From Symsagittifera roscoffensis (Eukaryota; Xenacoelomorpha; Acoela; Convolutidae), in the NCBI RefSeq assembly GCF_963678635.1, contig NC_087063.1, forward strand, positions 2,828,073 through 2,883,579: a DNA stretch of 55,507 nucleotides. The letters are read 5' to 3'. Position numbers and translations under genes: made by a program. Each line of letters begins with the position of its first letter. Position 1 is the first letter of the stretch. Of the stretch, positions 49,108-55,507 are shown one piece after another. Below the pieces are notes generated by a model, which saw only the letters and a program-made list of their open reading frames with translations, had not been told where the DNA came from and did no database searches.

Positions 49108-51092
49108 ATTATCTTCATCATAAAGCAAACACAGCTGTGTGGCTCATATAAAAGTCCATATACAAATCCATACCGAAGCTTTATGAGCTCCGACAAAATC
49201 AGTTCACAATTTTTCACTGACCATCTTCATCTTATTATCTTAATTTATTCATGACCAAAGTGAGATCATCACCTAGTCTTATTGTAACAGAAAAACGACT
49301 ATGTGACTCGAATTAGTGTATACATACACATCCATGACAATGCCTGAAGATCACAAAGCCTTGCACTTTTTTCAAAACCAAATTGGTTATCCTTTTATTG
49401 GAACAATTGCCTTCCATCATCAAGCAAAAACACGGTTGTGTGCCTCATATAAGCGTCCATATCCACATTCATGACAAAGCTTAATGACTTCCAACAAATG
49501 AGTTCACAAATTTTCCCTAACCATCTTCATCTTAATGATCAAAGTGAAATGATCAAAGTGAAATTAATGTTTATTAATGATCAAAGTGAAATCATCACCT
49601 AGTCTTAATGTAACAGAAAAACGACTAGATGACTCGAATGAGTGTATATATACACATCCATGACAATGCCTGAAGATCACATAGCCTTGCACTATTTTTT
49701 CAAATTGAAATTGGTTATCTTTTTATTGGAACGCTTGCTTTCCATCATCAAGCAAAAACACGGTTGTGAGGCTCACATAAGCGTCCATATACACATCCAT
49801 GACAAAGCTTAATGACTTCCAACAAATGAGTTCACAAATTTTCCCTAACCATCTTCATCTTAATATCTTGTTTTATTAATGATCAAAGTGAAATCATCAC
49901 CTAGTCTTAATGTAACAGAAAAACGACTAGATGACTCGAATGAGTGTATATATACACATCCATGACAATGCCTGAAGATCACATAGCCTTGCACTATTTT
50001 TTCAAAATGAAAGTGGTTATCTTTTTATTGGAACGCTTGCTTTCCATCATCAAGCAAAAACACGGTTGTGTGGCTCACATAAGCGTCCATATACACATCC
50101 ATGACAAAGGTTAATGACTTCCAACAAATGAGTTCACAAATTTTCCCTATCCATCTTCATCTTAATATCTTGTTTTATTAATGATCAAAGTGAAATCATC
50201 ACCTAGTCTTAATGTAACAGAAAAACGACTAGAGGACTCGAATGAGTGTAGATATACACATCCATGACAATGCCTGAAGATCACATAGCCTTGCATTATT
50301 TTTTCGAATGAAATTGGTTATTTTTTTATTGGAATGATTGCCTTCCATCATCAAGCAAAAACACGGTTGTGTGGCTCACATAAGCGTCCATATACACATC
50401 CATGACCAAGCTTAATGACTTCCAACAAAAGAGTTCACAAATTTTCCCTAACCATTTTCATCTTAATATCTTGTTTTATTAATGATCAAAGTGAAATCAT
50501 CACCTAGTCTTAATGTAACAGAAAAACGACTAGATGACTCGAATGAGTGTATATATACACATCCATGACAATGCCTGAAGATCACATAGCCTTGCACTAT
50601 TTTTTCAAAATGAAATTGGTTATCTTTTTATTGGAACGCTTGCTTTCCATCATCAAGCAAAAACACGGTTGTGTGGCTCACATAAGCGTCCATATACACA
50701 TCCATGACAAAGCTTAATGACTTCCAACAAAATAAGTTCACAAAATTTCCCTAACCTTCTTCATCTTAATATCTTGTTTTATTAATGACCAAAGTGAAAT
50801 CATCACCTAGTCTTAATGTAACAGAAAAACGACCAGATGACTCGAATGAGTGTATATATACACATGCATGACAATGCCTGAAGATCATATAGCCTTGCAC
50901 TATTTTTTCAAAACTAAATTGGTTATCTTTTTATTGGAACGCTTGCCTTCCATCATCAAGCAAAAACACGGTTGTGTGGCTCACATAAGCGTCCATATGC
51001 ACATCCATGACAAAACTCAATGACTTCCAACAAAACCAATTACAAATTTTCCCTAACCATCTTCATCTTAATATCTTGTTTTATTCATGACT
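49108..51092. repeat. 302-bp satellite, about 6.5 tandem copies
   Basis: The word AGTCTTAATGTAACAG recurs at 49601, 49903, 50205, 50506 and 50809 (spacing 301-303), with a variant at 49275 one slightly longer unit before. Inner units look about 95% alike; the first and last are more diverged. Each unit holds the palindrome GTGTATATATACAC and a CACATCCATGACAA word repeated twice per unit. A 29-bp local duplication (AATGATCAAAGTGAAAT-type) explains the longer first period. Confidence 0.9.
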
Positions 51093-51407
51093 CACTTGAT
51101 AAATACAGAAAATCTTGCAAACTTTTGCACGGCGCGGGAAACAAAATGGAAAAAACCCATTTTTATGTGATTTCCTATTTATTATAAATGCCATTATAAT
51201 GGATACGAAATGAAATATAGAATGCAGTTTGTTTTGGCGAGAAAAAATGGAATTAAATCCAGTTTCAGTTCAATTTTGTTGTCTGAACGTTGAATGGGAT
51301 TCGATTATATTTACAACTTTTTAGACCATTTGTTTTCACTTTTCTTAAATGCCGGATTATTTTTTGGGCTATTTTGTATTGAACTGTTTTATATGGGACT
51401 GTTTTGT
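51093..51407. other. spacer between satellite and repeat copy C
   Basis: About 315 bp of AT-rich DNA with no ORF and no recognised motif. Confidence 0.4.
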
Positions 51408-51670
51408 ACTTGCATTATTTCGTGCTATTAGCTCTATTAACGCGTAAGCGGAGATGTAATCTGTCTTAGAAGTCGTTACAAATTGGTTGAAGGAAGCTTA
51501 TTTGCAATAATTGATTTGTTACTAGGAGCGAAATCTATCCCTTTGTATTTTATATGGCGTGCGTGGGATGATTTTCACAAAAAATTTCAATTTAACTAAA
51601 TTTATTTTTTTTTCTTGTTATTACTGCTACATAGACATTAAAAGGCAGTCGGAACTGCTGACGAAACGAT
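51408..51670 (+). repeat. dispersed repeat, copy C (central part)
   Basis: It carries TTTCGTGCTATTAGCTCTAT, ACGCGTAAGCGGAGATG, ATATGGCGTGCGTGGGATGA and TTAAAAGGCAGTCGGAACTG, all family blocks in + orientation. It stops before the hairpin. Confidence 0.6.
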
Positions 51671-52061
51671 ATATTTGAGCAGCTAACAACAACAACAAAC
51701 AGAAACAACAGTAATACATTGAGCCAGCGGAGGATCAAGGAGTTTCACGAACCAGAAAAAATTTTAAATTTTGAATAATTAATCGGCATTTCTTTAGTTC
51801 GAAGACCAAATAGCTTTTCTGAGCTTTTCTAAATCAATTAAACCATATGTTGCCATCAAAAAAAATTCTATGATATGGGCATATTGGAACAAACTGCTGA
51901 ACTTTTCATAAACATTACACAGAAACTACCAGGTACTCTGGAATTAATTACACGAACATAGCCAATTGACAGTCGGAAAAGAGTCAATGAACAAAAGAAA
52001 ACAGAAAAACACTTGATTTGTTTGTTGAGAAAACGCATCTTGCGAAATTTAAAATAAACAA

Positions 52062-52600
52062 GACTGCTCGTATCAGGGCGAAGCCCTGAATGTTTCGACT
52101 GCCTTTTAAGGTTTACGGAGCAGTGATAACAATTGAAAAAATAGATGTAGTGAAATGAAATGAAAAAAAAAAATTAAATTTGAACTTTCTCATGAAAATC
52201 ATTTTACCACACATATAAAAAAAAAGATTATTTCGCACCTTGTAACAAATCAATTCTGGTAAATAAGCTTCTTGCAACCAATTTGGAACGATTTATAAGA
52301 CGGATTAACTCTCCTCTTACGCGTTAATAGCGCGAAATATATCGCGCGTTTATTGTCCCAAATTGGCCAAAATGGCAAACTTTAAACCCCCATAACTTTA
52401 CAAAAAAAGATCACAGGTGAAATATCTTTTCAAATTAGAGATCAGGACAACAATACCTTTCGATTGATATAAAAACATTCCGTCAAAAAAGGCTAGTTAA
52501 AAAGTCGAAATTTGTCTGAAGAAAAAAAACCCACCCCGAGCACAAATAGTCCGTTACTTTCGTATCGAAAGTCGGAACAATAACCAAGAGTAAAATAATC
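52062..52600 (-). repeat. dispersed repeat, copy D (most complete, inverted)
   Basis: It reads from its 3' end: GACTGCTCGTATCAGGGCGA, CTGCCTTTTAAGG, ACGCGTTAATAGCGCG, CCCCCATAACTTTAC..GATCACAGG, then AAACCCACCCCGAGCACAAA. It is in opposite orientation to copies A and B at 36-38 kb. The terminal CAGGGC-TTC-GCCCTG hairpin is intact. Confidence 0.7.
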
Positions 52601-53284
52601 AAGCCTACTTAAAATGCTAAAATTTAATTCAAAAATTTAAAAATCTTTATGGAAAAGATAGCTAGAAATCTATTGGGTTGAACGGTTTTATATTTTGACC
52701 CTTTCGGTTTCAAACTTTTTGTGCTTCAAGTTTCAGCAGTTCTAAACGTGAATTAGTTCAATTTGGACTTGGATGTTGAAACTTACCTGGTAAACAACGA
52801 TAAACACTTTAAATTTAACGGGCAAGAGATCTCGAACAGCGGAATAACTTAGCTTTGATTATCAATGCGGAAAAAGTAATCAAATTAACAACTATTTGAA
52901 TAAGTCTTCAGGTGTTAGAAAAAAGCGATGTAACACTACTTGTGCTATGGTCCACAAATAAGAAGGATGTGACCAATATCATTGAACTTTAGTTAAACTT
53001 GATAGTTATTTTTAATAAACAGATGAGATGGAAAGTGAAAATATAAGTGATGGCAGGTATCTTTCAAATAACCCTTATTGAGACAATGATAGTAATGTGA
53101 TCACACCCCCACCCATAACCTCCGGATAAAGGTCACGCTTCAATACACTCACGCTTTAATCTCAATTTTTGCTCCTCCTGAAAAAACAGCTCCCAGAGAA
53201 CATGCGTAAAAAGATATAATTTTTCTTGAAAAAAATAACCCGCTATTTTTAAATCGGATGATGCTCAAACTATCAACATAGCCC
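52601..53284. other. intergenic DNA
   Basis: About 680 bp with no ORF of note and no repeat recognised. Confidence 0.4.
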
Positions 53285-53540
53285 TCAATCAGCATTGTTC
53301 CAAATTGGCAAAAATAGCAATCTTTGAACACCCGTAACATTACCAAAAATGATCACAGGTGGAATATCTTTTCAAATTTGAGCGCAGGACAACAATACCT
53401 TTCGAATGATATTTTAAAATTTTGTCAAAAATGGCTAGTTAAAAAGTCGAAATTTGTCTGAAGAAAAAAAAACCCACCCCGAGCACAAATATTCCGTTAT
53501 TTTCGTATCGAAAGTCGGAACAATAAAACAAAAAATCGGC
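53285..53540 (-). repeat. dispersed repeat, copy E (5' half, inverted)
   Basis: It contains CGTAACATTACC..GATCACAGG, CAGGACAACAATACCTTTCG and AAACCCACCCCGAGCACAAA, closely matching copy D over about 200 bp. The hairpin end is missing. Confidence 0.65.
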
Positions 53541-53594
53541 GACTATCTTCCGAGAAAAACCCACAGCGCAAAAATGTTGTAAGCAAATCAGAGT

Positions 53595-54150
53595 TTATTT
53601 TATATAAAATGAAAATATTAGCGATAAAATCTGTCGGCTTAAGAAAACTTAAAGTGCCTTATGTGGCTGAGACTTTTTGCTTTTTTTGTACTTCGCATTA
53701 GAAATTCCTCCATTAAATCATCTAGTATTTTTAAGAAGCCTAAATGCCTAAGTCACGATGGAAAAACAAACTATTAAATTCCCACTTGATTCTAGAAAAA
53801 CGAACAAAAATTTCTAACACGCTCACATCATTTGAAACAAATAGTAAGAGATTATCCAGTCGTGCGACCTGTTTTAGTCCCCTACCCGTACTGACAATAA
53901 ATGAATTGCAATTGATTTATAAAAATAATGAAGCAGACAACAAAATTCCAAATAAAGTAGTTTTCCCCTACAACCTACAGCGTCCAGTTGAAGCCCAGAG
54001 CTTTATCGTACATTTTATTGGAAGAAAATCAGCGATAAAATCAGTCTGCTTACGACAACTTAAAGTGTTGTCTTTGGGTGAGAATTTTGTACTTCGAATT
54101 AGGATGGTCTCCATTATATCATCCACTAATTTTAAGGGGTGCCTGACATC
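53595..54150. repeat. diverged direct repeat of about 145 bp
   Basis: About 53600-53745 and 54005-54150 share GCGATAAAATC-GTC-GCTTA, ACTTAAAGTG and TTTTGTACTTCG-ATTAG in the same order. The 193-codon + strand ORF at 53744-54325 spans the second copy and is probably not a gene. Confidence 0.5.
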
Positions 54151-54399
54151 AAGCCGACAGGACTTCAAGCCGAATCGTATAATTAGGGACTTCAAGTCGA
54201 ACAATTTGTCAAAAAAAGGAAAATATGATTATTTGAAAACTTTTTCGAAGAAATCTTCAAATTCAAAGCATGTTTTACAAGTTATTGGACTTTTCATAAC
54301 TTTTGAGTCTCTTATTTATGATTAGAAATATTAAATTTTAAAATTTTTAAACAATTAGAATTTAGAAACTTTTTTCATTTTGTTTTATTTCATTGAATT

Positions 54400-54485
54400 T
54401 TTATGTGTTATCACTGCTCCATAAGCCTTAAAATGCAATCGGAACATTCAGGGCTTCGTCCTGATACGAGCAGTTTTGTTTAGTT
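54400..54485 (+). repeat. dispersed repeat, copy F (hairpin end only)
   Basis: TGTTATCACTGCTCCATAAG, then CGGAACATTCAGGGCTTCGT and CCTGATACGAGCAGTTTTG: the last ~85 bp of the family, in + orientation. A separate fragment with GTTATGGGGGTTTGAATATT lies at about 54660. Confidence 0.6.
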
Positions 54486-55308
54486 TTTCTTCGACACTTA
54501 CGTGCTGAAATCAGTGATGAAGTATAATTAATGCAAAAATGTTGTCAATATCTTTTTCGGTCAACGAATCTGAACGAAGTTAATTAATCTGAAACGGGAC
54601 TTCTTGCAGCTCTTAAATTGAGTTCAAAAAGTTATTTAATACCCGATTTTTATTTTTTAAGTTATGGGGGTTTGAATATTGCCAAATCGGTCATGTTCTG
54701 GACTAAATTATGCGCGCTTTGAAGATTTTATTCATTGTGCGGAAAACGTAACACAAAAAAATTATGCGTGGCAAGTTTTCCCGCACAAAAAAGATAGCCG
54801 GTTGCTGTGCAAGTAACACAGAGAAAGTTTGACCAAACTGATATATGAAAACATTCTAAACACTCAACAAATTTGAAAAATAATATAAGTTTCCCATCTT
54901 TCTCTAAACTTACAGTATTTTCTTCTTTAGCAAAAGTCATTATTTCAGACAAATGCATAAAAAATTGGTTACTACATTGATATTAAACTCTACATTCGAA
55001 GCTAAGCCTCATCAAATTTCTTCTTATTTTGTCGGAAAAGCGAAAAAAAATTGACCACAGTTTCTCTCGACACAGTAATTTTCTGACCTTTTTAGAAACC
55101 CTATCACGCTCAAAAGGGCTTTAACTTCGTACCACATTTCACTTTCTATGAGCTTGTTTTGAGGTAATTAAAATTGGTTGAAAAAAACCGACCCAATTCC
55201 TAAGTTCCTAGTATCAGTAGACGGATAAACTAAACTCAAAACCTGTTATTAATCCGAAGACGGAAAAGAAGAATTCGAAGATCAGAGATTGGAAAAATTC
55301 GCATTATC
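54486..55308. other. intergenic DNA with a repeat fragment
   Basis: No gene recognised. A short piece of the dispersed repeat is visible at about 54655-54720. Confidence 0.4.
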
Positions 55309-55330
55309 CATACATACATACATACATACA

Positions 55331-55364
<34 letters not shown>

Positions 55365-55434
55365 CATACATACATACATATATACATACATACATACATA
55401 CATACATACATAAATACATACATACATACATACA
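55309..55434. repeat. (TACA)n microsatellite
   Basis: About 126 bp of TACA/CATA tetranucleotides with a few TATA interruptions. Confidence 0.95.
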
Positions 55435-55507
55435 ATTTGAGAAAACCGGATTGAAAGGTAAACTTTTATTTCGCTGGGAAGTCTGACAATAAAAAATTCC
55501 ACTTTTG

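Noticed and set aside
49108-51092. CRISPR-like array
   Set aside because: The whole 302-bp unit is repeated without unique spacers; this is a eukaryotic satellite.
53744-54325. 193-codon ORF on the + strand
   Set aside because: It spans one copy of a diverged 145-bp direct repeat, has no domain or splice context and a composition typical of AT-rich non-coding DNA.

Overview
The window is AT-rich metazoan (probably invertebrate) nuclear DNA. The evidence is eukaryotic spliced genes with GT-AG introns and one GC-AG intron, tandem fibronectin-III exons, LTR retrotransposons with env-like cargo, and dispersed inverted repeats. Several genes have a splice acceptor a few bases before the ATG. That would fit a lineage with spliced-leader trans-splicing, but no organism can be named from the sequence alone.

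Layout. (1) Bases 1-~6500, + strand: the 3' part of a Ty3/gypsy-type LTR element (gag, protease, RT, RNase H, integrase and a C-terminal extension). It carries a frame break in gag and an in-frame stop before the extension. A short 3' LTR is proposed at about 6247-6502. (2) Bases 6782-25700, - strand: a complete giant LTR retroelement of 18,919 bp with apparently identical 410-bp LTRs, a 4-bp CTAG target duplication and a primer-binding site. It has at least seven ORFs: a small basic protein, a 2740-residue Gag-Pol, two tiny hydrophobic proteins, a 377-codon ORF with no ATG, an 872-residue envelope-like glycoprotein and a 601-residue unknown protein. The last five ORFs form a nearly gapless train joined by ATGA-type overlaps. 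The leader and 3' UTR each hold a pair of near-identical stem-loops. (3) About 6570-6712 (possible) and 26005-30422, - strand: exons of a host gene encoding repeated FN3-like extracellular domains, expanded by tandem duplication of exon plus intron; the giant element sits in this neighbourhood. (4) About 28.8-31.7 kb: foldback and palindrome-rich repeats. (5) 31.7-40.6 kb: gene-poor DNA with direct duplications, a 33-bp tandem repeat, copies of a dispersed hairpin-ended repeat, and a GC-rich coding-like island. (6) 40.6-48.75 kb, - strand: a compact set of five spliced genes. They are a SET-domain/CACTA-like transposase fusion, two related BEN-like proteins, a 140-residue unknown, and a four-exon coiled-coil/protein-kinase gene. 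(7) 49.1-51.1 kb: about 6.5 copies of a 302-bp satellite. (8) 51.4-54.5 kb: further copies of the dispersed repeat, mostly inverted relative to those on the left. (9) A TACA microsatellite near the end.

Two systems stand out. The first is the giant retroelement, whose size, ORF number and overlap architecture are more like a complex retrovirus than an ordinary Ty3/gypsy element. The second is the gene block carrying a transposase fused to a SUV4-20-like SET domain next to DNA/chromatin-type and kinase genes. That block is flanked by oppositely oriented repeats, as expected if it is, or derives from, a large cargo-bearing DNA transposon.
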